Counted from the stretch's first letter, positions 1-9,142 are shown. The stretch is DNA of 64,000 bases from Thermoanaerobaculales bacterium (GCA_025456145.1 JALOLD010000006.1:62001-126000); one strand, 5' to 3'. The notes: generated from the letters alone by a model not told the origin. Program-made: numbers and translations.

Positions 1-1
1 C

Positions 2-721
2 TACGCGGCCGCCCGCGGCCGCTACCTGCTCATCGCCAACAACGACATCGTGCTCGAGGACGATGCGGTCGCGCGGATGGCGGCGTACGCGGACCGACAC
101 CCTGAGATCGCGGTCGTCACGCCGCTCTTCGTCGGCCCCGACGGAGAGCGGCAGGAGCTGGTCAGAAGACTGCCGAACGCCGCCTATGTCCTCGCCTACT
201 ACCACCGGTTCGGCCGGGCGGTCGACCGTTTCGTCCTCGGCCGGCGCCTCCGCGACCTCTACCTCTACCGGGACACCACCTTCGACGAGGTCCGTCCCGT
301 GGAGCAACCCGGCGCGTCTTTCAGCCTGATCCGTCGAAAGGTCGTCGACCGGCTCGGTTTCCTGTTCGACGAGGCCTACCCCCTGCTGTTCAACGACGTC
401 GACCTTGCCCGGCGGCTCAATGGCGCGGGGGCGGTGGGCGTCGTCGTGCCCGATATCCGAGTGGTCCATCTCGGCGGCGTCTCGTCCGCGAAGATGGATC
501 CCGAAACATACTGGGAATTCCATTTCGACGCCCTCTTCCACTACTTCCGGTCCCACCATCCGTTGCAGTACCCCGTCCTGAGCTGTGCGTGGCCGCTGCA
601 GTGGCTTGCGCTTCACCGTCGAACGCGGGCGGCTCGAGGAAGACCCCCTTGCCAAGCGGGCGCCGTCGGGCTCTCAGCACCGCCGAGAGCCGGGGCAGGA
701 CCGAAGGGGAATTCGGGCTAG
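2..721 (+). CDS. Glycosyltransferase family 2 (rhamnosyltransferase-like), 5' truncated by window edge
   Basis: The reading frame is open from base 2 to a TAG at 719-721, giving 239 visible residues. The true start lies outside the window. Visible residues 8-17 read YLLIANNDIV, the nucleotide-sugar/metal-binding NND strand of GT2 enzymes. Further on, LFNDVDLARRL matches the acceptor-side acidic motif, and a conserved VVHLGGVS histidine segment follows, as in WbbL-like rhamnosyltransferases. It probably adds a sugar to a lipid-linked glycan on the cytoplasmic face of the inner membrane. The C-terminal 40 residues are Arg/Ala/Pro-rich and look non-conserved. Its stop shares the CTAG tetramer with the stop of the converging gene. 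Family assignment is firm; the sugar specificity is unknown. Confidence 0.85.
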   Translation, partial: YAAARGRYLLIANNDIVLEDDAVARMAAYADRHPEIAVVTPLFVGPDGERQELVRRLPNAAYVLAYYHRFGRAVDRFVLGRRLRDLYLYRDTTFDEVRPVEQPGASFSLIRRKVVDRLGFLFDEAYPLLFNDVDLARRLNGAGAVGVVVPDIRVVHLGGVSSAKMDPETYWEFHFDALFHYFRSHHPLQYPVLSCAWPLQWLALHRRTRAARGRPPCQAGAVGLSAPPRAGAGPKGNSG

Positions 722-1899
722 GGGCGACCGCCGACTCTCCTGAGGATTTCGGCCAAGACCGGCGTCTGCCGGTCGAGGTTAAAGGTCGCGTCGATCTTCG
801 ACCGTCCGCACGCCGCCAACTCCGAGCGGAGCTCGGCCGACGCCGCGAGCTCGACCACGGCATCGGCCATGGCCGCCGGTTCCAGCGGGGCCACCGACCG
901 GCCGGCGTCGTTTCCCACGAACTCGACCGCCCCCTCGGCAGCCTCGAAGCACACCGTCGGCAACCCGCACAGGGCCGCCTCGAGACAAACCAGCCCGAGC
1001 GGCTCTTCCCTTGACGGCAGGACGAAGATGTCGCCGAGCGCCATCCAGGTCAGTGGATCATCGACCTCTCCGAGGAACTCCACCGACCCGGCGACTCCGA
1101 GTTGCTCACACTCGCTGCAAACTTCAGCCTGGAGCTGGGATGAAACCTGGCCGATCCAGAGCAGCCGGACGGTTGTCAGACCCCTGTCGATTCGGAGGAT
1201 TCGCATGATCTTCGGTAGAAGATCAACCCCTTTTCGCTGGCTCGCACGACCGCACCCAACGAGGAGGAGCTCTTCCTCGGCGACTCCGAGTGCGGACCTT
1301 CCGCCCCGCCGCCGTTCGGTCGGCAACGACACGGGGGACCTCGCTTGAACCGAGGAGTACACGACGGTGATCCGCGTCGGATCGATGCCGTGCTTTCGGA
1401 CCAGGTTGTCCTTGACCGCCTGTGATGCCGCGACGAAGGCCGTTGCTGCAGAACTCAGCGTCCCGGCGTCAGGGCCGATCCGATTGATTGCCCACTCGAG
1501 CTCATGGACGTGGAGGACCTTTGGAACAGCCGGCGGGACGACAAGCTGGACAGCCCGCCACGAAGCGACGCTGTTGACCCAGACCACGTCAGCGTCACCT
1601 GGATGGAACTTCCGTACCCAACGCCGAGCCAGAATCCGGTCGAGGCGATCAGGAGGGAACAACCTCCGCAAGACCCGCGCGACCGTCCGTGACGATCCGT
1701 GGTAAGGGTTGAGCACGGTTGTCGAAACAAGTCGCTCGAAGTCGCGACGCATCGGTCCGTCGTGATGGAGCACCACGCTGAAGCTGTACCTGGTGTGGTC
1801 CAACATCCACCGGAGCGAATCGTGGAGGACCCTCGGGGCACCCTGACGGCCGCCGTCGTGACCGATAGCGAGGACCTTCAGCTCGTCGGTGACAACCAC
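718..1899 (-). CDS. Glycosyltransferase family 4
   Basis: This 393-residue protein has a two-Rossmann (GT-B) layout. The N-terminal domain opens with VLAIGHDGGRQGAPRVL, a glycine-rich acceptor-side loop. The C-terminal donor domain carries LPSREEPLGLVCLEA, the E-x7-E nucleotide-sugar motif of GT4 enzymes, near residues 300-315. The chosen start is GTG at 1899; it lies inside the end of the upstream FkbM gene (22-bp overlap), so the two are translationally coupled. The role is glycosyl transfer during assembly of the surface glycan exported by the nearby ABC system. Donor and acceptor cannot be read from sequence. Confidence 0.88.
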   Translation of the reverse strand: MVVTDELKVLAIGHDGGRQGAPRVLHDSLRWMLDHTRYSFSVVLHHDGPMRRDFERLVSTTVLNPYHGSSRTVARVLRRLFPPDRLDRILARRWVRKFHPGDADVVWVNSVASWRAVQLVVPPAVPKVLHVHELEWAINRIGPDAGTLSSAATAFVAASQAVKDNLVRKHGIDPTRITVVYSSVQARSPVSLPTERRRGGRSALGVAEEELLLVGCGRASQRKGVDLLPKIMRILRIDRGLTTVRLLWIGQVSSQLQAEVCSECEQLGVAGSVEFLGEVDDPLTWMALGDIFVLPSREEPLGLVCLEAALCGLPTVCFEAAEGAVEFVGNDAGRSVAPLEPAAMADAVVELAASAELRSELAACGRSKIDATFNLDRQTPVLAEILRRVGGRP

Positions 1900-2876
1900 G
1901 TCCTGGCCTTGAATACGGCGCGCCGGATCGCGACCGGCATCAGCCTACGCCACGCCGTGCGAAGCGGCATCCGCCGGTATGGCGCAGCGGCGGCAGCGAG
2001 GGCAGCGTTGCGCATCATGAGCGCGGTCTGGTTCCGACCAAAACGACCCTCGTACCCACGAGCAAGGTCGAGGGCGAACCCGGGCTGTTGGTCGACCAGG
2101 GCGAAGACCCAGCTGAGAACCCAGGCTCGTTCTTGCTGATCGGCGAGGCTGTCCGTTGTCCTCAAATAGCGGGCTTCGCACCAGGCCGGGCTCTCTCGCA
2201 AGCCGCGAGCGGCCGTCCTCTCGGCGAACGCGGCGGTCGAGGCGTCGAGCTCGCGTCTCGACGCTTCCGTGATCCGAACCGAGCCCTTGACATCGAGACG
2301 CGACAACCAGAACCCCTGGGCCAGCAAATACTCGTGGGTTTCGACGAACAGATCTTCGCCCCGGTAGACGCTGATCAGCCCGGGTTCGACATCGACCGCC
2401 AGGACCCCCGTGCGAACACGATCGGGGAGGCTCTTGAAGATGCGAAGATCGGTCCCCTGCGTGTCGGCCTTGTACCAGTCGACATGATCAATGCCGAGCT
2501 CGTGAAGCGCGCGACCCAGGGTCGACGCCGGGACCTCCGCTTCGGACTCGACCACGAAGAGCGGGGCCATGAGGTAGGCCCGGAGCGAGTCGTGGTCAGG
2601 CTCCAGCGTGCTCGAGCAATAGGGCGAGCTCGTGAGGTAGAACCTCGCGGTTCTCGAGTCGTCAGCGATCACCGCCGCTGGCACGATATGGAAGACCTCG
2701 AAGGGTGATGACGAATCCGGCTCGAGGCGGCGGCGGTCCGGGTCGAAGCCGACGTACACCGAGTGCCGCGAGATCGAGCCCCATGCCGGCGGGGGAGTAC
2801 CGGAAGCTCCGAGATCGACCAGCACCGGGCTCGCCGCCGTTGCGGTCAACACCTCATCTACGGTTGCGGTCAGCAC
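1878..2876 (-). CDS. FkbM-family SAM-dependent methyltransferase
   Basis: The protein has 332 residues. Motif I (VLVDLGASG) sits near residues 18-26 and the FkbM core signature appears as DWYKADTQGTDLRIFKSL, the DTQG variant of the usual K-x-DxEG motif. FkbM enzymes O-methylate sugars or polyketides, and within a glycan locus a sugar O-methylation or chain-capping role is the natural inference. The GTG start at 2876 has a strong upstream GGAGGG. It is the first gene of a two-gene unit with the GT4 gene at 718-1899. The C-terminal ~100 residues extend beyond the minimal methyltransferase fold and are not recognised. Confidence 0.82.
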   Translation of the reverse strand: MLTATVDEVLTATAASPVLVDLGASGTPPPAWGSISRHSVYVGFDPDRRRLEPDSSSPFEVFHIVPAAVIADDSRTARFYLTSSPYCSSTLEPDHDSLRAYLMAPLFVVESEAEVPASTLGRALHELGIDHVDWYKADTQGTDLRIFKSLPDRVRTGVLAVDVEPGLISVYRGEDLFVETHEYLLAQGFWLSRLDVKGSVRITEASRRELDASTAAFAERTAARGLRESPAWCEARYLRTTDSLADQQERAWVLSWVFALVDQQPGFALDLARGYEGRFGRNQTALMMRNAALAAAAAPYRRMPLRTAWRRLMPVAIRRAVFKARTWLSPTS

Positions 2877-2896
2877 TCACACCCTCCGACAGGTAC

Positions 2897-2902
2897 ATTC
2901 TA
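2897..2902 (-). promoter_or_regulatory. Candidate -10 (TAGAAT) for the FkbM/GT4 pair
   Basis: The minus strand reads TAGAAT 20 nt upstream of the GTG start at 2876, between this gene and the preceding glycosyltransferase stop. No convincing -35 is visible. It is supported mainly by position in a short, less GC-rich gap. Confidence 0.35.
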
Positions 2903-2977
2903 GTCGACAGCGTACGATACAGGTCCAGGGGCCGGGCCTTCGGTCTGGCCCCCGGCGCTGCCCGCCGAAGATCGGCC

Positions 2978-4216
2978 TCAGGTACCCCCGCCGTCGGTTC
3001 CCAGGAGCTCTTTGAACAGGCTCACATAGCGTTCCGCCTGCAGATCATCGCCGTAATGTCGTTCCGCCCAGGCCCGGCATGATCGCCGTAGCTCTGGCCA
3101 GCGTTCTCGATCCGCCAGAGCCATTCTCACTGCGTCAGCGAGATCTCGGCTGTCGCGACCTCTCGCCATCCATCCGGTGATGCCGGGGAGCACCATGTCG
3201 GGAACCCCGCCGATCGGAAGGCCGACCACGGGAGTTCCACAGGCGATCGACTCGAGAACCACGTTGGGCAGGTTGTCGACCTGCGCCGGATGCACGAAGA
3301 GATCCGCCGCCGAATAGGCGAGCGCCGTCATCCGCTCGTCCTCGACATAGCCGAGGTCGTGCACCTCCTGGCGGTCGATCCCGATCCCGCCCGCGCCGAG
3401 CGTCAGTAGGCAGACCGACCCCGGCGGCAGCTGCTCGAGGGCCTCGCGGAGGCCGCGGCCGCCCTTCCGCCGCTCGGTCCAATCCGCCGCGCAAACCAAC
3501 AGCACCGGGCGCGTCGTCGCGAGGCCAAGCGCCGCTCTGGCGGTGCCGGGGGCAACCGGCCGAAACCGGTCAAGCGGCAGGCCGTAGGGTATCCAGCGCA
3601 CTCTGTCCGGCGGCCAGAGCCCCCTCGCGGCCTCCTGGTGCAGCCAGCGGGAAGGGCCGACCGCGATCAGGTCGTCAGATCCGCTGATGACCGCCCGTCG
3701 ACGTCTCCACGCCGGGGCGATCTCATCCGGCGGCAGAGACGGATACTCGAAGTGCGTCGGACATGTATGGTCGCAGCCGGAACGAAAAAGGTCGCAGTCC
3801 CAGTTGTACGCGCATCTGCCCGTGAAGCTCCACATATCGTGCATGGTCCACACAGTGGGAGCCTTGGCCGCACAGATCGTCACCAATCCGAGGTTCCATC
3901 CAACGGGCCCGGCACCATGAAGATTGTGGACGTTGACAACATCCGGATCGACCTCGTCGAGGATTGCCCGCAGGCGGTACTCGAGGAAGACGCTCCCAAC
4001 CCGAGCTCTGGCGCGCGGCGGCAACAGGCGGAGGAGTCGACCCCGGGTCCCGGAGACCACCAGGCGTCTCGTGGCCCACGGATGCGAGCCGGGCGACTCG
4101 AAGTGGACGATTCTGGTGACTCGGTGGCCACCTTTCACCAACCCGGTCGCCAGGCGACTCGCTGCCACCGCCGCGCCGCCTCGGTTTTCGAGATCGGAGA
4201 GCATCACGACGTGCAT
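2978..4216 (-). CDS. Glycosyltransferase family 4
   Basis: The product is 412 residues if started at the ATG at 4216 (MHVVMLSDLENRGGAA). An in-frame TTG at 4234 would overlap the upstream gene and adds nothing conserved. The N-terminal Rossmann domain has the ENRGGAAVAASRLA loop. The C-terminal domain has VHPAQVDNLPNVVLESIACGTPVVG, the classic GT4 E-x7-E donor motif. The start lies 4 bp past the stop of the upstream glycosyltransferase (4221), so they form one operon running down from the Wzm/Wzt genes. It presumably acts on the cytoplasmic face of the membrane on a lipid-linked glycan. Confidence 0.88.
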   Translation of the reverse strand: MHVVMLSDLENRGGAAVAASRLATGLVKGGHRVTRIVHFESPGSHPWATRRLVVSGTRGRLLRLLPPRARARVGSVFLEYRLRAILDEVDPDVVNVHNLHGAGPVGWNLGLVTICAAKAPTVWTMHDMWSFTGRCAYNWDCDLFRSGCDHTCPTHFEYPSLPPDEIAPAWRRRRAVISGSDDLIAVGPSRWLHQEAARGLWPPDRVRWIPYGLPLDRFRPVAPGTARAALGLATTRPVLLVCAADWTERRKGGRGLREALEQLPPGSVCLLTLGAGGIGIDRQEVHDLGYVEDERMTALAYSAADLFVHPAQVDNLPNVVLESIACGTPVVGLPIGGVPDMVLPGITGWMARGRDSRDLADAVRMALADRERWPELRRSCRAWAERHYGDDLQAERYVSLFKELLGTDGGGT

Positions 4217-4220
4217 CGGT

Positions 4221-5300
4221 TCACCCGCCCACAAAGAGACGCCGAAGCCTCGCTCCGATCCAACGTCGAAGGGCGCGGCGAGCTCGAGCCGCCAGGACGA
4301 CGACGCCGAGTCTCCACCGATCGGGGTAATCGAGGATCTCGAGCAACCGGCGACCGACGGCGTACCCGCGGGAGGCGAGCAACCGACCGGCGTCCTGGTT
4401 GGGACGAATCCGCTCGACCACCTCTCCGCGTTGGATGTCGCCCCAGAGCCGCCGTATCGCCGGCGGATGATCGCCCGCGTACCGTTCGAGCCAGCTCGGA
4501 TAAGCGTGGACGTTGTGGACTCGATACGGTTGATTCAGGCCGATGTAGCATTCCATCGCCCACCGCATGGCCTCGTCACGCAGACCGGATGCCTGGTAGT
4601 AGCTTTCCTTCTCGAGCACCTGGCGGGGGAACAGCAGCGAGTAGTGGTACAACCCGATGCCGTCTGCGGCGAGCCGGGACCCGCGGACCCACTTGCCGGC
4701 TCGGAGATCCACCCCGTGCGGATCGAGCACGGTCGGCGGTCGGTGCTCGACATAGCGGTAACCGCGACCCCACTTGAACAGCCGGTGGTACTCCGACGCG
4801 CCTCGCCGCTGGTACCACCCGTCGACCCTGGTCTCGAGATCGCCCCAGAAGGTCGTCTCCCGAAACGAAACCGCGGTGATCTCGGGATCGTCCGCAAGCA
4901 TGGCGATGACCCGGGCCATGTCGTCGGGCTGGTAGAACTCGTCGACATCGACCTGCCACAGGTAGTCGCCGGTCGCCCGACTGGCGTAGGCCCGGCTCTG
5001 CTCGGTCTTCTCGCCACGCCAGTACCCGTCCGGACTTCCCTCGTCCTCGGCCGTCACGACGGACAGCTTCCGCTCGGGATCGTGGTCCGCCGCGAACTCG
5101 CGCAGCAGTTCGACGGTGCCGTCGCTCGAATGACCCATCGGCGTGGCGTGCGCCGCAGCTCCCAGCGATGCGCCTTCGACCACGATGATCTCATGTGCGA
5201 ACGGGTACAGCGCCTCGAGATTGTACCGGATGAACGGCTGACCGTTGAAGACGATCATCCCGAAGCTCACCCGCGGACGCCGTTCACCGGGGCGCTGCAT
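4221..5300 (-). CDS. Glycosyltransferase, GT2-like (GT-A fold)
   Basis: A 359-residue protein from the ATG at 5300, preceded by AAGGTG; an ATG at 5315 is a weaker alternative. FGMIVFNGQPFIRYNLEAL is the GT-A N-terminal strand, and YLWQVDVDEFYQPDDM is the DxD-type metal site. The frame stays open upstream into the methyltransferase gene and could be mistaken for an FkbM-GT fusion. However, the natural end of the methyltransferase lies in another frame at 5284, so two separate genes overlapping by 17 bp is the better reading. The sugar it transfers is unknown. Confidence 0.8.
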   Translation of the reverse strand: MQRPGERRPRVSFGMIVFNGQPFIRYNLEALYPFAHEIIVVEGASLGAAAHATPMGHSSDGTVELLREFAADHDPERKLSVVTAEDEGSPDGYWRGEKTEQSRAYASRATGDYLWQVDVDEFYQPDDMARVIAMLADDPEITAVSFRETTFWGDLETRVDGWYQRRGASEYHRLFKWGRGYRYVEHRPPTVLDPHGVDLRAGKWVRGSRLAADGIGLYHYSLLFPRQVLEKESYYQASGLRDEAMRWAMECYIGLNQPYRVHNVHAYPSWLERYAGDHPPAIRRLWGDIQRGEVVERIRPNQDAGRLLASRGYAVGRRLLEILDYPDRWRLGVVVLAARARRALRRWIGARLRRLFVGG

Positions 5301-5991
5301 CGACGCACCTTGCATGGAGGAATGACAGCTCACAGAGCCGGTCCGAAACCCAGAAGAGGCGGAATCCCCCCGTCTGAGGGCTCTGACGAGACGCCAGATC
5401 GGGCCGAACACCCGACCCTGCGGCGGATGGACCTCCACAACCAGCTGATCCACCTCGATCCGGCTGCTCAGCATGTCGCGGACGACCGCGAACTCCGCCC
5501 CCTCGATATCCATCTTCAGTAGGTCGAGCCTCGTGTGTCCGAGCTCCGACATGATCGTGCCGAGCCGCCGGACCGGCAACGTGACCGCCTCCTGCCCCGG
5601 GCGTGTCATCGATGCGGTAGGACGCGTGGTTCGGGTTCCGGGGCGGGGTGAATCGGGCGACCCCGTCGTGGGCCGCGACACCCAACGGGAAGAACGCGAA
5701 CTGTTTGGGACCGTCGTGCTCTCCGATCCACCGAATCGCCTTCGGAGTAGGTTCAAGGGCGAAGACCTGCACGCCGAGCTCGGCAATGAGCGCGAGATCG
5801 AAGCTGACATCCTCGCCGACGCCCAAGGAGTACACCACGCTGCCGGGACCGAGCAACGACGGGCAGATGTCCCACCCGCCATAGTTGGTCCCGAACCGCG
5901 CAACCTCGACTTCGATCTCGGGCCGTGGAAGGTACCTCGCAACATGCCTGACTCGAGACGAGATCGAGCCGAGCATCCCGGGATGAGCCAT
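5284..5991 (-). pseudogene. FkbM-family methyltransferase split by two compensating frameshifts
   Basis: Residues from the ATG at 5991 (MAHPGMLGSIS...) through SYRIDDTPG are in one frame. The catalytic core LGTIMSELGHTRLDLLKMD, IEGAEF and the following helix are in the frame of the next gene. The family-typical end GFRLFWVSDRLCELSFLHA returns to the first frame and stops at 5284. Removing one G from the G4 run at 5595-5598 and adding one G to the G6 run at 5366-5371 restores a continuous protein of about 235 residues. The two errors are opposite and both sit in G runs, so sequencing indels are the simplest cause. Real inactivation or phase variation remains possible. Either uncorrected frame would lack the proper core. 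Confidence 0.75.
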
Positions 5992-6047
5992 CGACCACCA
6001 TTCTACCGTCGATCGACGATCATGCCCTGTCGAGGGACCAAGCGAGC

Positions 6048-6743
6048 TCATGGCCTCGAGGAATCGTCCCGGTAGATCATGGTTCGCGGCGTCCTCGCGA
6101 CCGCGTGGTAGCCGATCTGATCGACGAAACAGGCGATCTGGTTTGCCGTCAACGTCAGCTCGTCCAGGCTTTCGATCAACAAAAAGGTCGGCCGCCACCT
6201 CGACCAGTCCAGCGAGGTGATGACACTGAGCTCGTGGCCCTCGACATCGATCGTCATGAAGTCGACCGTCACGCCGTGTGGCACGTGCTCGTCGAGCACC
6301 GACTCCAGGGTGCGAGTGGAAACCTCGATCGTCCTCTGGATGCGATAGGGGGTGTCGCGGATGCGGGCGTCCGCGGTCTCGCGGGAGAGCGTTGAGACGG
6401 CCGTCTCGTCGAACAGGTAGAGCTCGGCCGGGCCCGGTGTCGCCGAGATCGCGAGCTCGAGGTTGACATCGCGCGGACGGAGCCGGTCGAACTCCCTCAT
6501 CGATCCCGGGAGAGGGTCGATGTTCAATCCTCTCCATCCCTGTTGATAGAAGAGCCACGTGTTGGAGAACCGAATCGGGTGGTGAGCGCCCACGTCGACG
6601 AAGAACCGCGAAACCGGGCCGTGGCGCTGCATGAGCTCGAGCAGGATCAGGTCTTCACCCTCCTGGGCCCAGGAGAGCCGTGCGAACGGGGGTGGGCACT
6701 CGGGGCAAACACGCCGGCGAAGCCGAGCCAGGATACGGCTCAT
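6048..6743 (-). CDS. FkbM-family SAM-dependent methyltransferase
   Basis: 231 residues from the ATG at 6743, which has GAGGG seven bases upstream. An ATG at 6779 would overlap the ATPase gene by 10 bp. Motif I is FFVDVGAHHPIRFSNTW and the family core is VDFMTIDVEGHELSVITSLDW, the canonical D-x-EG form. The N-terminal FARLSWAQEGEDLIL segment is typical of the FkbM subgroup in O-antigen clusters. It is the second of three FkbM genes in the locus, directly downstream of the exporter ATPase, and probably O-methylates a sugar of the exported chain. Confidence 0.85.
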   Translation of the reverse strand: MSRILARLRRRVCPECPPPFARLSWAQEGEDLILLELMQRHGPVSRFFVDVGAHHPIRFSNTWLFYQQGWRGLNIDPLPGSMREFDRLRPRDVNLELAISATPGPAELYLFDETAVSTLSRETADARIRDTPYRIQRTIEVSTRTLESVLDEHVPHGVTVDFMTIDVEGHELSVITSLDWSRWRPTFLLIESLDELTLTANQIACFVDQIGYHAVARTPRTMIYRDDSSRP

Positions 6744-6769
6744 GACACCGCCCTCGATCGGGTGGCTGA

Positions 6770-8044
6770 TCACTCCCATGAGCCATCCACAAGGAACGGT
6801 GTCGGACCTTCGAACCCAGCATGACCGGTGCCGTAGAAGTCCCCGCCCTCGACCTCCAACAAACCGAGGCCATCGGTCGGGTAGTCGGCCTCAACGCCGG
6901 CGACCACTACGCGACCTCCGACCCGGTACCGCCCGGGGGCGAGCGGCAATCGCTCGATGCGGCACCGGATCTCGACGGTTCCGATGTCCACCGTCAGCAA
7001 CTTCCCGGTGTACGAGGCGTAGAGCACGGTGAGCGGTTGACCATTCGAGGTGAACAGGGAAAAGCCCAGGTCGACGTGTTCTTGCGGCCGCCCGGTCCCG
7101 TTGTGCACGGTAAAGACCAGGACGACATCCTGCCCGGAGCGGGCGATCGGCAGAGGCCGCCGGTCCGTGCCTTCGAGGGAGAACGACTTGAAGATGACGC
7201 CGCCGGAGCCGGTGCGGCGGGTCTCGCCGGTCAAGCCCCCGCGCAACCGGTCTTCCTGCCGGCCGATGTACTCTTCGATGACCTTTGAAACCGGACCGTC
7301 GACGACCAGTCGGCCGTGCTCGATCAGCAGACCCCGCCCGCAGAGGTTCTCGACCGCCGCCATGTTGTGGCTGACGAAGAGCACCGTCCGCCCCCCACGA
7401 GCGACCTCGTCCATCTTGCCGAGGCAGCGGCGCTGAAACTCGATGTCCCCCACGGCAAGCACCTCGTCGACGAGGAGGATCTCCGGTTCGAGATGAGCGG
7501 CGACGGCAAACGCCAGACGAACGTACATTCCCGACGAGTAACGTTTCACGGGCGTGTCGAGGAAACGGCCGATCTCGGCGAAGCCGACGATGGCGGCGAA
7601 CTTGCGCTGTATCTCGGCTCGACTCATCCCGAGGATCGCCCCGTTGAGCAGGATGTTCTCGCGTCCGGTCAGCTCGGGGTGAAACCCGGTTCCGACTTCG
7701 AGCAGCGAGCCGACCCGTCCGACAAGCTCGACGCTCCCCACCGTGGGCTCGGTGATCCGCGACAGGATCTTGAGCAGGGTCGTCTTTCCTGCTCCGTTGG
7801 GCCCGATGATGCCGACGACCTCACCGCGCCGAATCTCGACATCCACGTCCTGCAGCGCCCAGAAGGTGTCCGAGCTGCGCCGCGCCGAGGCGTCGCCGCC
7901 TGCGGCCGATGATCGACGAAGCACCGTCGAAGCGGTCGCCGCGATAGTGTCTCGGAGGGTCGTCAGACCAAAGCCCGACGACCCCAAGCGGTACCGCTTC
8001 CCGAGTCCTCTGGCACGGATTGCGATCTCGGGGTCTTCCGCCAT
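6770..8044 (-). CDS. wzt: Polysaccharide ABC exporter ATPase with C-terminal glycan-binding extension (Wzt-like)
   Basis: 424 residues from the ATG at 8044, overlapping the permease stop as ATGA. Walker A GPNGAGKTT lies at residues 81-89, the signature is YSSGMYVRLAF, and Walker B is EILLVDEVLAVGD. This is the TagH/Wzt/KpsT subfamily. About 150 residues follow the nucleotide-binding domain (from roughly 270) and contain a beta-rich region around VVLVFTVHNGTGRP, matching the Wzt C-terminal domain that reads chain-end modification in O8/O9a-type systems. With three methyltransferase genes nearby, recognition of a methylated terminus is plausible. Confidence 0.9.
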   Translation of the reverse strand: MAEDPEIAIRARGLGKRYRLGSSGFGLTTLRDTIAATASTVLRRSSAAGGDASARRSSDTFWALQDVDVEIRRGEVVGIIGPNGAGKTTLLKILSRITEPTVGSVELVGRVGSLLEVGTGFHPELTGRENILLNGAILGMSRAEIQRKFAAIVGFAEIGRFLDTPVKRYSSGMYVRLAFAVAAHLEPEILLVDEVLAVGDIEFQRRCLGKMDEVARGGRTVLFVSHNMAAVENLCGRGLLIEHGRLVVDGPVSKVIEEYIGRQEDRLRGGLTGETRRTGSGGVIFKSFSLEGTDRRPLPIARSGQDVVLVFTVHNGTGRPQEHVDLGFSLFTSNGQPLTVLYASYTGKLLTVDIGTVEIRCRIERLPLAPGRYRVGGRVVVAGVEADYPTDGLGLLEVEGGDFYGTGHAGFEGPTPFLVDGSWE

Positions 8045-8940
8045 CACACGATGTCCGCGAACTCACGCTCGATCCGGCGAAACACCAGCAGACCGCATCC
8101 CAGCGCGATGCACGCCGCGAACGAGCTCGCGAGCACGAGATCGAGCGGAAAGGGACCGTCGTCGATCAGGCTGAAGCGGAACCCTTCGACGAACCCGACC
8201 ACCGGGTTGAGCCCGTACAGCCACCCCGGAAGCCCGGCGTTCTCGAGACCGGCCGTCACGTCCGTTGCCGGGTAGATGACCGGCGAGGTGAACAACAGGA
8301 GCTGGACCGCGAATGGGACGAGATAACGGATGTCGCGGTACCGCACGTTGAGCGCCGAAAGCAGGAGCCCCCCGGCGAGCGTGGTGGCGAGCCCGAGAAG
8401 CAGAGCCCACGGCAAGAGTACGACCGTCGCGGTCGGGCGGATCCCGACGGCAAACCCGATCGTGATCAGAAAGACGAGACAAACCAGCAGATCGGCCAGC
8501 CCGGCTAGCACCGCCGCTGCCGGGATGAGAACCCGGGGAAAGTACACCTTCGTCACGAGGTGCGACGAGTTGACGAGGCTGCTGGACGCCTGGGTCAGTC
8601 CCTGGGAGAAGAAGGTCCACGGCAGAAGCCCGGCAAGCGAGAAAACCGGGTAGGCGACTGCTCCGGACTCAACGCCCACCAACCGGTGAAAAACAACCGT
8701 GAAAACCAGCATCGTCACGATCGGTTGGAGCAGCACCCAGAGCATACCGAGCACCGTCTGTTTGTATCGAACCTTGATGTCGCGCCAGATCAGAAAGAAC
8801 AGCAGCTCTCGGTACGCGGCCAGCTCGCGCAATCCGACGCCCGCCAGACCCGTCGAAGCTTTGATGACCACCCGTCGACGAGGCCCGGTCTCCGCGACTG
8901 CATCGGGGACGGGGCTCGGCTGGAGGGGAGCATCAACCAT
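8044..8940 (-). CDS. wzm: Polysaccharide ABC exporter permease (Wzm-like, ABC-2 type)
   Basis: A 298-residue membrane protein with about six transmembrane segments. IWRDIKVRYKQTVLGMLWVLLQP is the N-terminal amphipathic/TM1 signature of Wzm/TagG permeases, and YRDIRYLVPFAVQLLLFTSPVIYP is the conserved mid-region. It pairs with the ATPase gene that overlaps its stop by 4 bp. It exports an undecaprenyl-linked polysaccharide to the periplasm. It is the first gene of the minus-strand operon that includes the ATPase, methyltransferase and glycosyltransferase genes below. Confidence 0.9.
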   Translation of the reverse strand: MVDAPLQPSPVPDAVAETGPRRRVVIKASTGLAGVGLRELAAYRELLFFLIWRDIKVRYKQTVLGMLWVLLQPIVTMLVFTVVFHRLVGVESGAVAYPVFSLAGLLPWTFFSQGLTQASSSLVNSSHLVTKVYFPRVLIPAAAVLAGLADLLVCLVFLITIGFAVGIRPTATVVLLPWALLLGLATTLAGGLLLSALNVRYRDIRYLVPFAVQLLLFTSPVIYPATDVTAGLENAGLPGWLYGLNPVVGFVEGFRFSLIDDGPFPLDLVLASSFAACIALGCGLLVFRRIEREFADIV

Positions 8941-9088
8941 GCCGAAGCTCGTTCAGGCCATCGCTCGCCGAAAACCGTCGTTCATCCCGGCCCCCCGGCG
9001 AGTCAAACCGCGTCGGGTTTACTCCACGGGGATGCCGCCGCACCCCGTCGCCGACAACCAGCGCACGATCGCGTCGTGACACGAGTCG

Positions 9089-9097
9089 ATTGTACCA
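9089..9097 (-). promoter_or_regulatory. Extended -10 promoter for the wzm-wzt operon
   Basis: The minus strand reads TGG TACAAT, an extended -10 with five of six consensus bases, 149 bp upstream of the permease start. There is no gene between, so a leader of roughly 140 nt is predicted. The -35 is poor, as expected for an extended -10 promoter. Confidence 0.5.
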
Positions 9098-9142
9098 GCG
9101 GACGAACCCTCGAATCGGCGGGGACGACTCCGCGGGAAACCG

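Noticed and set aside
5366-5598. Programmed ribosomal frameshifting in the FkbM gene
   Set aside because: Two opposite shifts would be needed within 77 codons, with no stop codons or stimulatory structure to explain them. Sequencing indels or run-length variation are simpler.
4221-5945. FkbM-glycosyltransferase fusion protein
   Set aside because: The frame is open across both genes, but the correct methyltransferase N- and C-terminal parts lie in a different frame. The fusion would lack the SAM-binding half.
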